The translations under genes and the position numbers were made by a program. The notes under the pieces are model-generated. The model made no database searches. It saw nothing but the letters and a program-made list of their open reading frames with translations, and had not been told where the DNA came from. From Rhizorhabdus wittichii RW1 (GTDB lineage: Bacteria; Pseudomonadota; Alphaproteobacteria; Sphingomonadales; Sphingomonadaceae): 64,000 bases of DNA. The stretch spans positions 496,001 through 560,000 of the forward strand of contig CP000699.1 of NCBI GenBank assembly GCA_000016765.1. Reading direction: 5' to 3'. This document shows positions 15,850-24,752 of the stretch, one piece after another (positions within the stretch are counted from its first letter, which is position 1; the number at the start of each line of letters is the position of its first letter).

Positions 15850-18012
15850 ATGAAGAAGATAATTTCTGGGTCATCCATAAAAGTGCTTGGCGTTATCCTC
15901 TGCATGGCGCCCGCCCATGCGGTATTCGCGGCCGAAGCCGGCGCCGATAGCGAGGTTTCTTCTGTCGATAGCGGCGAGATCGTCGTCACCGCCCGGCGCC
16001 GCGCCGAAAGCCTGCAGGACGTTCCTGTCTCTGTGACAGCCTTCGACCAGGCCCAACTCGAAACCGCCGGCATCAAGAGCCTGCGCGACATGTCGCGGCT
16101 GATGCCCGGCGTCCAGTTCACCGAGCGCGGCAGCCTGTCGACCCAGCTCACCATCCGCGGCGTCGGCGGGGATTCGCGCAACATCGGCATCGAGGCCGGC
16201 GTCGGCATGTATCTCGACGGCGTCTATATCCCCCGCACCTCGGGCTACAATGCCGACCTGGCCGAGATCGCCCAGGTCGAGGTGCTGCGCGGACCGCAGG
16301 GGACGCTGTTCGGCAAGAATACGATCGGCGGCGTCATCAACATCACCACCAAGGAGCCCGGCGACACCGTCGAGGGCAGCGTCTACGCCAGCTATGGCAA
16401 CTACAACGCCTTCCGGACGCAGGCGAGCATCTCCGGCCCGCTGTCGGACACGCTGTCGGCCAAGCTGACCGTCGCGACCTATGACCGCGACGGCTATATC
16501 CACAACATCTTCAACGATCAGGACGTCAATGACGAGAACCGCCGCGGCGCCCGCGCGCAGATCGTCTTCAAGCCGTCCGACGCGCTGAAGGTCAAGCTGA
16601 ACGCCGACTTCACCCGCGACCGGCGCACCGTGCTCCAGACCCAGATGGATTCGCCGGTCGGTGCGGCGGCGCCCTATTATACCGGCAACCGGTTCGAGGC
16701 GAACAGCGACCAGCCCAATGGCGACAAGCGCAACATGTGGGGCACCGACCTGACGGCGGAATACAGCCTGCCGAACGACATGGTGCTGGCATCGATCTCG
16801 GCCTATCGGAAGATCGACGTCACGGTGTCGAGCGACATCGACCAGCTTCCGATCAACCTGTTCAACTCCAATCCCTTGACCGACTTCGTGCAGATGGCGA
16901 GTCAGGAATTCCGGATCACCTCGCCCAGCGACGGCCCGTTCCGCTACGTCGGCGGCCTCTATTATTACCACCAGAAGGGCACCGCGCTGCGGAAGATCTA
17001 TATCGGCGGGTCGCTGGCCAACGGCGCGCTCAACCGTGCCAAGGCGATCACCAACAGCTACGCCGCCTATATCAACGCCGATTACGACCTGCTGCCGCAG
17101 CTCACCCTCAACGGCGGCCTGCGCTACACCTATGAGAAGAAGACCGGCGACTATCTGCAGGTTCGCGGCCCGGTGCTGAGCTATGATTTCGACGATCTGC
17201 GCCGCACCGACAAGAACGTCTCCTGGACGGGCAGCCTGACCTACAAGCCGACCCGCGAACTGACGATCTACGGGACCGTCTCGAAGGGCTTCAAGTCGGG
17301 CGGCTTCAACCTCGACACGATCGGCGCGGCCAACCTGATCTCGCGCGACCTGATCTTTGGCCCGGAATCGGTGATCAACTATGAGGCCGGGATCAAGGGC
17401 CAGCTGTTCGGCCGGCTGCTGCGCTACAGCCTGGCGGCGTTCCGCATGGACTATTCGGACAAGCAGGTCGCCCAGATCGTGCCGACCGGGGCGAGCACCG
17501 TCTCGTCGGTCCAGGTCACCAACGCAGGCAAGGCGCGGATCAAGGGCTTCGAGGTCGAGGCGACGCTGCGGCCGTTCGAAGGGCTGAGCCTGTCGGGCAA
17601 CGCCTCCTATCTCGACGCCAAATATACCCGCTTCGACTATTCGACGATCGGCTCGACGGTGGCGGTCTCCTATGCCGGCAACCGGATCGAGTTCACCCCC
17701 GACTGGATGATCGGCGGGCAGGCCGAATATCGTTTCCCGGCCGGACCGGGCGAGGTCTTCCTGGTCGGCAGCGCCACCTATACCGGCGACATGTACCTCC
17801 AGCCCGAGAAGCTGCCGAAATATCGTGAGTCCGGCTATACGCTGATCGACGCGCGGATCGGCTATGAGGTCGGCGACCTGATGATCGCGCTGTGGGGCAA
17901 GAACCTCACCAAGCAGGACTATCGCACCTATGCCCGCGTGTTCGGCGGCCTCGACCAGGCGGTCTGGGGCGAGCCGCGCACCTATGGCGTCGAGATGCGC
18001 TACCGCTTCTGA
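15850..18012 (+). CDS. TonB-dependent outer-membrane receptor
   Basis: Energised outer-membrane channel for uptake of a specific substrate. The ATG at 15850 starts a signal peptide (MKKIISGSSIKVLGVILCMA, cleavage after VFA), which favours it over the in-frame start 20 codons upstream. The TonB box-like GEIVVTARRRAESLQDVPVSVTAF follows at about residue 40. The plug domain has the family block VEVLRGPQGTLFGKNTIGGVINI at about residues 140-165, and a 22-strand barrel ends with an aromatic residue (RYRF). 720 residues is typical of the large sphingomonad family of such receptors. Context with HyuAB and an MFS transporter points to an organic nutrient rather than iron; no FecR/sigma pair is present. 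Confidence 0.9.
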   Translation: MKKIISGSSIKVLGVILCMAPAHAVFAAEAGADSEVSSVDSGEIVVTARRRAESLQDVPVSVTAFDQAQLETAGIKSLRDMSRLMPGVQFTERGSLSTQLTIRGVGGDSRNIGIEAGVGMYLDGVYIPRTSGYNADLAEIAQVEVLRGPQGTLFGKNTIGGVINITTKEPGDTVEGSVYASYGNYNAFRTQASISGPLSDTLSAKLTVATYDRDGYIHNIFNDQDVNDENRRGARAQIVFKPSDALKVKLNADFTRDRRTVLQTQMDSPVGAAAPYYTGNRFEANSDQPNGDKRNMWGTDLTAEYSLPNDMVLASISAYRKIDVTVSSDIDQLPINLFNSNPLTDFVQMASQEFRITSPSDGPFRYVGGLYYYHQKGTALRKIYIGGSLANGALNRAKAITNSYAAYINADYDLLPQLTLNGGLRYTYEKKTGDYLQVRGPVLSYDFDDLRRTDKNVSWTGSLTYKPTRELTIYGTVSKGFKSGGFNLDTIGAANLISRDLIFGPESVINYEAGIKGQLFGRLLRYSLAAFRMDYSDKQVAQIVPTGASTVSSVQVTNAGKARIKGFEVEATLRPFEGLSLSGNASYLDAKYTRFDYSTIGSTVAVSYAGNRIEFTPDWMIGGQAEYRFPAGPGEVFLVGSATYTGDMYLQPEKLPKYRESGYTLIDARIGYEVGDLMIALWGKNLTKQDYRTYARVFGGLDQAVWGEPRTYGVEMRYRF

Positions 18013-18083
18013 CCGGCCGGGGCAGGGCGGCCGCGCCCGCCCTGCCGTTCCGTCCTCCCACTTTCTGCAAGGATGACCTGATC

Positions 18084-18788
18084 ATGGCGATGCTTCCCGA
18101 ACGGCGCATCTATGTCGTCAACCCGATGCCCGAGCAGATGCGCGCCGACCAGCGCGCCGCGCTGCTGGAGCTCGACACCGGCACGGTGGGCCACCACCTC
18201 GAGGCCGGCTTCATGGACGGCGGCATGATCCCGCGCATCCCGGGCAGCAAGATCGTCGGCACCGCCGTCACGGTGCGGATCACCGTGCCCGATTCGGTGA
18301 TGGCGCATTACGCGCTCAAGTTCACCCGGCCCGGCGATGTGCTGCTGATCGACCGGGGGCAGGACCAGCGCACCTGCAACTGGGGCGGCGCGACCATCCA
18401 CGCCGCCGCGGCGACCGGACTGGAGGGCGTGATCGTCGACGGTGCGGTCAACGACATGGACGACGCCCGCGAGGCCGGCCTGCCGATCTGGGCGCGCAGC
18501 ATCAGCCCCGTCACCACCAAATATCGCGGCATGGGCGGGGAGATGAACGTGCCGATCAGCTGCGGCGGCGTCGCGGTCGCGCCCGGCGACGCGATCCTCG
18601 CCGACGACAACGGCGTCGTCGTCATCCCGCGCGACCAGCTCGACGAGGCGATCGAGGGCAGCCTCAAATGGCTGGCGGCCGAACGGGCCTTCATGGAGCG
18701 CTTCCGCGCCGAGCCGGGCCTCTGCTACCCCGACGTCACCGGCGCGACCGAGATCGTCGAGGCGGCGCTGCGGGCGCAATCAGCCTGA
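18084..18788 (+). CDS. RraA-family protein (HMG/CHA aldolase-like) with altered active site
   Basis: A 234-residue member of the RraA / 4-hydroxy-4-methyl-2-oxoglutarate aldolase family, trimeric proteins that include pyruvate-forming class II aldolases and non-enzymatic RNase E regulators. The core blocks GTAVTVR (about 59-65), GDVLLIDRGQD (84-94) and GLEGVIVDGAVNDMDD (112-127) are clear. In the aldolases the last block has an Arg-Asp pair, Arg for pyruvate and Asp for metal. Here it reads N123-D124, so the Arg is missing. The start ATG at 18084 lies 71 bases after the receptor, so it is the last gene of the operon. Family assignment is firm; activity is open. The stop overlaps the next, opposite gene by 9 bases. 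Confidence 0.8.
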   Translation: MAMLPERRIYVVNPMPEQMRADQRAALLELDTGTVGHHLEAGFMDGGMIPRIPGSKIVGTAVTVRITVPDSVMAHYALKFTRPGDVLLIDRGQDQRTCNWGGATIHAAAATGLEGVIVDGAVNDMDDAREAGLPIWARSISPVTTKYRGMGGEMNVPISCGGVAVAPGDAILADDNGVVVIPRDQLDEAIEGSLKWLAAERAFMERFRAEPGLCYPDVTGATEIVEAALRAQSA

Positions 18789-19640
18789 CGGCGGGGGCAT
18801 GTCCATTTTTTCCCAGGCGATAATCTTGGGAAGATCGCCTCCGGTGGCGTAGCCGAACGCTGCGCCGAGCGCTTCTTCGAACTCGAAATCAAAATTCGCG
18901 GTGCGTCGTTTTGCCGTGGTTTTCCCGACGCGCCGGGCCAGATAGTGACGCAGATGGCTTCCGTCCCTCATCTCGATACGGAATTCGCCGGCGCGGGAGG
19001 CTATCTGAAGATAGTCGTGCTCGGACCGTTCGAGGACGATGAATTCATCGGTGCCGGTTCGAAGCAGCGCATCATAGAGCATATCCGAGTTCAAGGGATG
19101 GGGTGCTGGTTCACCCGATATGAACAATCCCAAATTCCCGGAAAGCGACACGCGATCGGGCCGCGAGCGCCCGGGCCCTGCGCGCTCGTCGGCGACGTCG
19201 CGCAGGAAACGCACGAGCGGCTCCGCATCCTTCCGGTTCGAATGCGCCACCCAGAGCATGAACGGGCTCACGAGGACGACGATGACCGCGATGAAGGCGA
19301 ACCGCCCTGCGCCGGGTTCCTGATGCGCCATGCCCAGGCCGGTCAGCCCGATGAGGAAGGGGAGCATCAGGACGAACGCCGCCATGCCGTTCAGGTCCGA
19401 TCCGGCGCGTCCCCTGATGCGGCAACCGGACCCATCGTCGGAAAGGACGCCGACCAATAGCGGGCCGTAGCGATCGGACGCACGAAACCATAAGCAGACG
19501 AACGGGCCAACGATCCACCCCCGGGCGCCGGCCTGGCGATGGAACCACCCCTTTTTCCGCGCGCGAAGCCTGGTTTTCAAAAGCGTCGACGAAACGGGGG
19601 AGTGAATCTCGAATTTGTAGCCGAACGGCTGAAACGACAT
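18780..19640 (-). CDS. Hypothetical membrane protein
   Basis: I do not recognise this 286-residue protein. Two hydrophobic segments at about residues 86-104 and 113-132 form a hairpin in the membrane; the N-terminal 80 residues are basic and the C-terminal part (about 135-286) is charged and soluble, with a possible PH-like strand pattern (EFRIEMRDGSHLRHYLARR). The ATG at 19640 is chosen because it follows GGGGGCGG; an ATG/GTG 4 codons upstream is also open. It is convergent with the RraA-like gene (9-base overlap) and its start lies close to tRNA-Ser on the same strand. GC is slightly lower than its neighbours. Confidence 0.6.
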   Translation of the reverse strand: MSFQPFGYKFEIHSPVSSTLLKTRLRARKKGWFHRQAGARGWIVGPFVCLWFRASDRYGPLLVGVLSDDGSGCRIRGRAGSDLNGMAAFVLMLPFLIGLTGLGMAHQEPGAGRFAFIAVIVVLVSPFMLWVAHSNRKDAEPLVRFLRDVADERAGPGRSRPDRVSLSGNLGLFISGEPAPHPLNSDMLYDALLRTGTDEFIVLERSEHDYLQIASRAGEFRIEMRDGSHLRHYLARRVGKTTAKRRTANFDFEFEEALGAAFGYATGGDLPKIIAWEKMDMPPPSG

Positions 19641-19674
19641 GACCGCCCCCACGTCCAGGCTCGTGCCGGCGGAA

Positions 19675-19764
<90 letters not shown>

Positions 19765-19888
19765 GTCGGGTCGGCCCGAGGGATGCCTGCCCTTATCGCT
19801 GCTGCGGCCTTTCGTGCAAGTCGCGCGATCAAAGCATTTCACCCCCGGTCCAAGCTGTGGCAAGCAGGCTGCGGACAAAGGGGTTGGA

Positions 19889-21007
19889 ATGCGAAGTTCG
19901 GTGTTGCGTAGGGCGGTCGCCGCCTTGGCTTTGATGGCGGCGGCGGCCGGGGTGGTGCCGGCGGTCGCGCAGCCGGCGCTGGAGGAAGGGCAGGCGCCCG
20001 ACGACGCGGCGCGGCTGACCGATGCGCCCGCCGCCGCGGTTCCGACCGAGGACAGCCGGATGCGCGCCTTCATCGCCACGCTGCGCCCGCGCGCGCTGGC
20101 GATGGGGATTTCGCCGACGCTGTTCGACGCGACCCTGCCGACGCTGAGCTTCAACGCTCGGGTCGTCCGGCTCGATCGCGGCCAGCCCGGGGCGAGCCCC
20201 ACCAGCACCGCCGCGCCGCCGCCCTTCGCGCCCTATCTGGCCAGCCATGTCGACCGGGTCCGGATCAACATGGGCCGCTCGCGCTACGGCTCGCTCCGTC
20301 CGCTGCTGCTGCGGATCGAGCAGGAGACGGGCGTGCCCGAGCAGATCATGCTCGCCATCTACGGGCACGAGACCGGCTATGGCACCTTCACGGGCAATTT
20401 CGACCTGCTCAACGCGCTCGGCACGCTGGCCTATGAGGGCCGCCGGCGCGAACTGTTCGCCGACGAGTTCCTCAAGACGCTGTTGCTGATGAACCGCGGC
20501 GTGCCCCGCAGCCAGCTCAAGGGAAGCTGGGCAGGCGCCACCGGCTATCCGCAATTCCTGCCGAGCGTCTATCTGCGCCTCGCGATCGACGGCGACAATG
20601 ACGGCAAGGCCGACATCTGGCGCAGCGAGCCCGACGCGCTCGCCTCGATCGGCAATTATCTGCGTGACGCGGGCTGGAAGAAGGGCGTCCCCTGGGGCGT
20701 GGCGGTGCGCGTTCCCGAGGGGATCGACCGGGCGGCGATCCGCTCGCCCCTGTCGTCGCCGCGTTGCCCGCGCGTCTTCGCCCGGCAGAGCCGCTGGCTG
20801 ACCATCGCCGAATGGCGCGACAAGGGGCTGATGATGCTGAGCGGCCGGGTGCCGGCCGAGAACGAGCTGGCGACGCTGATCGAGCCCGACGGCAACGGCA
20901 ATACCGGCTATCTGCTGACCACCAACTACCGCTCGATCCTCGATTACAACTGCTCCAATTTCTACGCGCTGTCGGTCGGCCTGCTTGGCGACGCGATCGT
21001 CGAATGA
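19889..21007 (+). CDS. Lytic murein transglycosylase (MltB type)
   Basis: Cleaves the glycan strands of peptidoglycan to 1,6-anhydro-muropeptides in the periplasm. GTTGGAATG at 19889 gives a 372-residue precursor with a signal peptide (MRSSVLRRAVAALALMAAAA, cleavage after AVA). The SLT_2/MltB core spans about residues 60-365, with the catalytic Glu in IYGHETGYGTFTGNFDLLNAL, then GSWAGATGYPQFLPSVY and IGNYLRDAGW. No lipobox is visible, so it is probably soluble rather than lipid-anchored. It opens a tightly packed operon; rlpA overlaps its stop by 4 bases (ATGA). Pairing with RlpA and a DD-carboxypeptidase makes a wall-remodelling set. Confidence 0.88.
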   Translation: MRSSVLRRAVAALALMAAAAGVVPAVAQPALEEGQAPDDAARLTDAPAAAVPTEDSRMRAFIATLRPRALAMGISPTLFDATLPTLSFNARVVRLDRGQPGASPTSTAAPPPFAPYLASHVDRVRINMGRSRYGSLRPLLLRIEQETGVPEQIMLAIYGHETGYGTFTGNFDLLNALGTLAYEGRRRELFADEFLKTLLLMNRGVPRSQLKGSWAGATGYPQFLPSVYLRLAIDGDNDGKADIWRSEPDALASIGNYLRDAGWKKGVPWGVAVRVPEGIDRAAIRSPLSSPRCPRVFARQSRWLTIAEWRDKGLMMLSGRVPAENELATLIEPDGNGNTGYLLTTNYRSILDYNCSNFYALSVGLLGDAIVE

Positions 21008-21915
21008 TGCGGGCGTCGCATAGCGCCGCGCTCCTCGGCCTGGCCCTGCTGCTGGCGAGCTGCGGCGTCCCGCGTCCCGGCCGGCCGGGCCCTGCGCACC
21101 GGCCGACGCCGCAGGGCCCGGCGTCGGACACGCCGGTCAAGGTCGGCAAGCCCTATCAGGTCGCGGGCGTCTGGTATTATCCGTCCGACGAGGCGGGCTA
21201 TGACGAGGTCGGGCTCGCCTCCTGGTACGGCGCGCAGTTCCACGGCGGGCAGACCGCCAATGGCGAGCAGTTCGACATGGATCGGGTCGGCGCCGCGCAC
21301 AAGACGCTGCCGCTGCCCAGTTATGTCGAGGTGACCGCGCTCGACACCGGCCGGACGATCGTCGTCCGCATCAACGATCGCGGCCCGTTCGTCACCAACC
21401 GGATCATCGACCTGTCGCGCCGCTCGGCCCAGCTGCTCGGCATCGAGCGGGCCGGGGTTTCGCGGGTGCGGGTGCGCCGGGTCTATCCGTCCGATGCCGA
21501 TCGGCTCGCGCTGCGCTGGGGCCGGCCGGCATCCGACCGGCCCTACGCCTCCTCGTCCGAACTGGCCGCGCTCAACCGGCGCTTCGCGACGCGCCCGGCC
21601 GAGCCCAGGGCGCCGGCGCGGGTCGCCGCCGCGGTGCCCGACGAGGCGGTGCCGGTCGGCGGCTGGTTCATCCAGGTGACCGCGGTCGGCAACCGCGCGC
21701 GCGCCGAGGAGATCGCGGAGATCGTCGCCGGCCGGGTCGAGCCGGTCGGCAATCTCTGGCGGGTCCGGATGGGCCCCTATAAGAATGAGATGGAAGCCAC
21801 GACCGCGCTGGCGCAGGCCCGGTCCTACGGCTATCAGGATGCCCGGCTGGTCCGCATCGCCGGTGGCGCCGGTTCGGTCGACATGCAAGGTTCGGAGGGA
21901 ATTTCCAGGCAATGA
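21004..21915 (+). CDS. rlpA: Septal ring lytic transglycosylase RlpA family lipoprotein
   Basis: RlpA proteins cut glycan strands stripped of peptides, often at the septum. The 303-residue precursor has a lipoprotein signal with lipobox LLLASC (Cys near residue 20), a double-psi beta-barrel domain with GLASWYGAQFHGGQTANGE and INDRGPFVTNRIIDLSRRSA at about residues 70-150, and a C-terminal SPOR domain (about 225-295, GWFIQVTAVGNRARAEEIAE) that binds denuded peptidoglycan. Start and stop overlap the flanking genes by 4 bases each (ATGA), so translation is coupled with mltB and the carboxypeptidase. Confidence 0.92.
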   Translation: MMRASHSAALLGLALLLASCGVPRPGRPGPAHRPTPQGPASDTPVKVGKPYQVAGVWYYPSDEAGYDEVGLASWYGAQFHGGQTANGEQFDMDRVGAAHKTLPLPSYVEVTALDTGRTIVVRINDRGPFVTNRIIDLSRRSAQLLGIERAGVSRVRVRRVYPSDADRLALRWGRPASDRPYASSSELAALNRRFATRPAEPRAPARVAAAVPDEAVPVGGWFIQVTAVGNRARAEEIAEIVAGRVEPVGNLWRVRMGPYKNEMEATTALAQARSYGYQDARLVRIAGGAGSVDMQGSEGISRQ

Positions 21916-23090
21916 CGCGCAGCAAGATCGCCCTGCTTTCGGCTGTTTTCCTGATGGCGGCCATCCCGGCCGAGGCCGCCGCGCCGCCGTTCGACACGCC
22001 CGCGCCGGTCGCGTTCCTCAAGGATCTTTCGTCGGGCGCGATCCTCTACGCCAAGAATCCCGACCTGCGCATGCCGCCGGCGTCGATGGCGAAGATGATG
22101 ACCGTCTATGTCGCCTTCGACCTGATCCAGAAGGGCGAGCTCAAGCTCGACGCCATGGCCACCGTCCGGCCCGAGACGTGGAAGCAGTGGCACGGCCCGG
22201 CGGCGGGATCGACCATGTTCCTGTCCCCCGGCGAGCAGGTGAGCGTCGCCAACCTGCTGTTCGGCATCGTCACCCTGTCGGGCAACGACGCCTGCGTCGT
22301 GCTGGCCGAGCATATCTCGGGCACCGAGCAGGCGTTCGTCGCGCTGATGAACCGCCGCGCCAAGGAGATGGGGCTGACCAACAGCCATTTCGGCACGTCG
22401 AACGGCTGGCCCGACGGCGGCGCCACCTACGTCACCGCGCGCGACCTCGCGACGCTCGCCGAGAAGACGATCGAGGAGCACCCCAAGCTCTACAAGACCT
22501 TCTACAGCCGCCCCAGCTTCACCTGGGGCAAGACGATGGGCGGCGGGCAGGACATCACCCAGGCGAACCGCGACCCGCTGCTCGGCCGCGTGGCGGGCGC
22601 CGACGGCCTCAAGACCGGCCATACCGAGGAGGCCGGCTTCGGCTTCACCGGCTCGGCCGAGCAGAATGGCCGCCGTCTCGTCATGGTCCTGTCGGGACTG
22701 ACCTCGTTCAACCAGCGGATCGACCAGTCGGTCTCCTTCATGAACTGGGGCTTCCGCTCCTGGCAGTCGAAGCCGGTCGTGCCGAAGGGCCGCAAGGTGC
22801 AGACTGCCGAGGTCCAGCTCGGCGACGAGCGCGAGGTCGGCCTGGTCGCGCCGAAGGACCTGGTCGTCACCGTCCCGGCCGGGCTGGGTTCGGACCTCAA
22901 GACCAAGGTGGTCTATCAGGGGCCGATCAAGGCGCCGTTCAAGAAGGGCGACCATATCGCCGACCTCGTCGTCAGCGGTCCCGACATGGTGCCGCAGAAG
23001 CTGCCGCTCGTCGCCGACCAGGACGTCGGCACGGCCGGCTTCTTCAACCGGATGATGGCGGGCCTGCGCTGGCTGTTCGGCCTCGCCTGA
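21912..23090 (+). CDS. D-alanyl-D-alanine carboxypeptidase (PBP5/6 type)
   Basis: Removes the terminal D-Ala of pentapeptides in the periplasm (serine peptidase S11). The 392-residue precursor has a signal peptide (MTRSKIALLSAVFLMAAIPA). The penicillin-binding motifs are S58-M-A-K61, S123-G-N125 and K234-T-G236, in correct order and spacing. A C-terminal PBP5-type beta domain (about 275-370) follows, and the last residues (FNRMMAGLRWLFGLA) look like an amphipathic membrane anchor. The gene overlaps rlpA by 4 bases, and tmk starts 4 bases after its stop. dacC/dacF-like naming is uncertain. Confidence 0.93.
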   Translation: MTRSKIALLSAVFLMAAIPAEAAAPPFDTPAPVAFLKDLSSGAILYAKNPDLRMPPASMAKMMTVYVAFDLIQKGELKLDAMATVRPETWKQWHGPAAGSTMFLSPGEQVSVANLLFGIVTLSGNDACVVLAEHISGTEQAFVALMNRRAKEMGLTNSHFGTSNGWPDGGATYVTARDLATLAEKTIEEHPKLYKTFYSRPSFTWGKTMGGGQDITQANRDPLLGRVAGADGLKTGHTEEAGFGFTGSAEQNGRRLVMVLSGLTSFNQRIDQSVSFMNWGFRSWQSKPVVPKGRKVQTAEVQLGDEREVGLVAPKDLVVTVPAGLGSDLKTKVVYQGPIKAPFKKGDHIADLVVSGPDMVPQKLPLVADQDVGTAGFFNRMMAGLRWLFGLA

Positions 23091-23094
23091 GGCC

Positions 23095-23721
23095 GTGCCC
23101 GGTAGATTCATCACCCTGGAAGGCGGGGAGGGGGTCGGCAAGTCGACCCAGGCCAAGGCGCTGGCCGCCGCGTTGCGCGCGCGCGGGCTCGACGTGGTCG
23201 AGACGCGCGAACCGGGCGGCAGCGACGGCGCCGAGGCGATCCGCCGCCTGCTGCTCGAAGGCGCCGCCGACCGCTGGAACGCGCGCGCCGAGGCGCTGCT
23301 GTTCGCCGCCGCGCGCGCCGACCATGTCGCGCGGACGATCCGGCCCGCGATCGAGGCCGGACGCTGGGTGGTGTGCGATCGCTTCCTCGACAGCTCGATC
23401 GCCTATCAGGGCGGCGCCGACGGGCTCGGCGACGAGGCGATCCGGACGCTGCACGCGATCGGCAGCGCCGGCTACCTGCCCGATCGCACCCTGCTGCTCG
23501 ACATGCCGGTGTTCGACGCGGCCTTCCGTCAGGCCGAGGCCGGGATCGCCAACAGCGATCGGTTCGAGAAGCGCGACGAGGCCTTCCACGACCGGGTCGC
23601 GGACAGCTTCCGCAGGATCGCGGCGCAGGAACCGGCGCGAATCCGCACGATCAACGCGCAAGGGTCGCCGCAGGAGGTGACCGCGCGGCTGATCGAGGCG
23701 CTGGCGGACCTGTTGCCATGA
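23095..23721 (+). CDS. tmk: Thymidylate kinase
   Basis: Phosphorylates dTMP to dTDP with ATP in dTTP synthesis. The 208-residue product starts with GTG and shows the P-loop GGEGVGKST at about residues 9-17, the DR-F-DSS block (CDRFLDSSIAYQGG) near residue 95, and an RSxx-like LID region (QAEAGIANSDRFEKRD) near residue 145. Length is typical. The start lies 4 bases after the carboxypeptidase stop and the stop overlaps holB by 4 bases (ATGA), the usual tmk-holB pairing. Confidence 0.95.
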   Translation: MPGRFITLEGGEGVGKSTQAKALAAALRARGLDVVETREPGGSDGAEAIRRLLLEGAADRWNARAEALLFAAARADHVARTIRPAIEAGRWVVCDRFLDSSIAYQGGADGLGDEAIRTLHAIGSAGYLPDRTLLLDMPVFDAAFRQAEAGIANSDRFEKRDEAFHDRVADSFRRIAAQEPARIRTINAQGSPQEVTARLIEALADLLP

Positions 23722-24695
23722 GCCTGGTCGGCCATGACGAGCAGGTCGCGGCGTTCCGCGAGGCGGCGGATTCGGGGCGGCTGCACCATGCCTGGCTGCT
23801 GACCGGCCCCGAGGGCGTCGGCAAGGCGAGCTTCGCGCTGGCGGCGGCGACCCGGCTGCTGGCCGACGCGGCGGGGCCGCGGGTCGGCCTGCCCGGCATC
23901 GAGACGCCCGACGATCACCCGATCGTCAATTATATCCGCGCCGGCAGCCATCCCGATATCCGCATCCTCGCGCGGCTGACCAAGGACAAGTCGGAGGATC
24001 TGGCGCGGTCGATCAGCATCGAGCAGGTCCGCTCGCTCCAGAGCCTGTTCGCGACCACGCCCAGCCTGTCGCCGCGCCGCGTGGTGATCATCGATGCGAT
24101 CGACGACCTCGAACGCCCCGCCGCCAACGCCCTGCTCAAGAATCTGGAGGAGCCGCCCGCCGGCACCACCTTCTTCCTGATCAGCCATGCGCCGGGCCGG
24201 CTGCTGCCGACGATCCGCTCGCGTTGCCGCCAGCTCCGCTTCGCGCCGCTCGGCGATGCCGACATGCGGCTGGCGCTGCGCCGCGCGCTGCCCGAGGAGC
24301 CGGGCGACGAGATCGACTCGCTGGTAAGCGTCGGCAACGGCTCGCCAGGCCGCGCGCTCGGCTTCGCCGGGCTCGAGATCGCGGCGCTCGACGCGGCGAT
24401 GGACCGGCTGGTGGGGCAGGGCGATCCGACCAACGCGGTTCGCGCCATCCTGTCGAAGCAGCTCGGCACCAAGGCCGCGCAGGCGCGCTACGAAGCCTAT
24501 CTGGAGCGGGTGCCGGCGCGGATCGCGGCCGAGGCGCGCGGCCGCCAGGGGCCGGCGCTGGCCGAGGCGATCGCGCTGTGGGAGGACGCCCGCCGGATCG
24601 GCGAGAGCGCGGTCCACCTCTCGCTCGATCAATCGACCACGGTGTTCGAGCTGGCGACGATGCTGGCGAAGCTGGCGCCGGCGCCCGCTCGATAA
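23718..24695 (+). CDS. holB: DNA polymerase III subunit delta'
   Basis: Clamp-loader subunit that helps open and load the beta sliding clamp. The 325-residue protein has the AAA+ layout: N-terminal HHAWLLTGPEGVGKASF P-loop-like segment (residues about 24-40), a sensor 1 region (VVIIDAIDDLERPAANALLKNLEEPP near 120-145), and SHAPGRLLPTIRSRC (the SRC motif). The zinc-binding cysteines of E. coli delta' are absent, common in alphaproteobacteria. Overlaps tmk by 4 bases; metG follows after about 57-70 bases. Confidence 0.92.
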   Translation: MSLVGHDEQVAAFREAADSGRLHHAWLLTGPEGVGKASFALAAATRLLADAAGPRVGLPGIETPDDHPIVNYIRAGSHPDIRILARLTKDKSEDLARSISIEQVRSLQSLFATTPSLSPRRVVIIDAIDDLERPAANALLKNLEEPPAGTTFFLISHAPGRLLPTIRSRCRQLRFAPLGDADMRLALRRALPEEPGDEIDSLVSVGNGSPGRALGFAGLEIAALDAAMDRLVGQGDPTNAVRAILSKQLGTKAAQARYEAYLERVPARIAAEARGRQGPALAEAIALWEDARRIGESAVHLSLDQSTTVFELATMLAKLAPAPAR

Positions 24696-24752
24696 CCTTG
24701 GCGGGGCACTTCCGGTCAATCCGGGCGTTGCGGATTGCCGAGCCTCTGCCTA

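Noticed and set aside
19609-19636. A further AGCCGAACGGCT dyad similar to the 16-bp operator sites
   Set aside because: It lies within the first codons of the membrane protein gene, has only a 12-bp match and is far from the second module; chance is likely.
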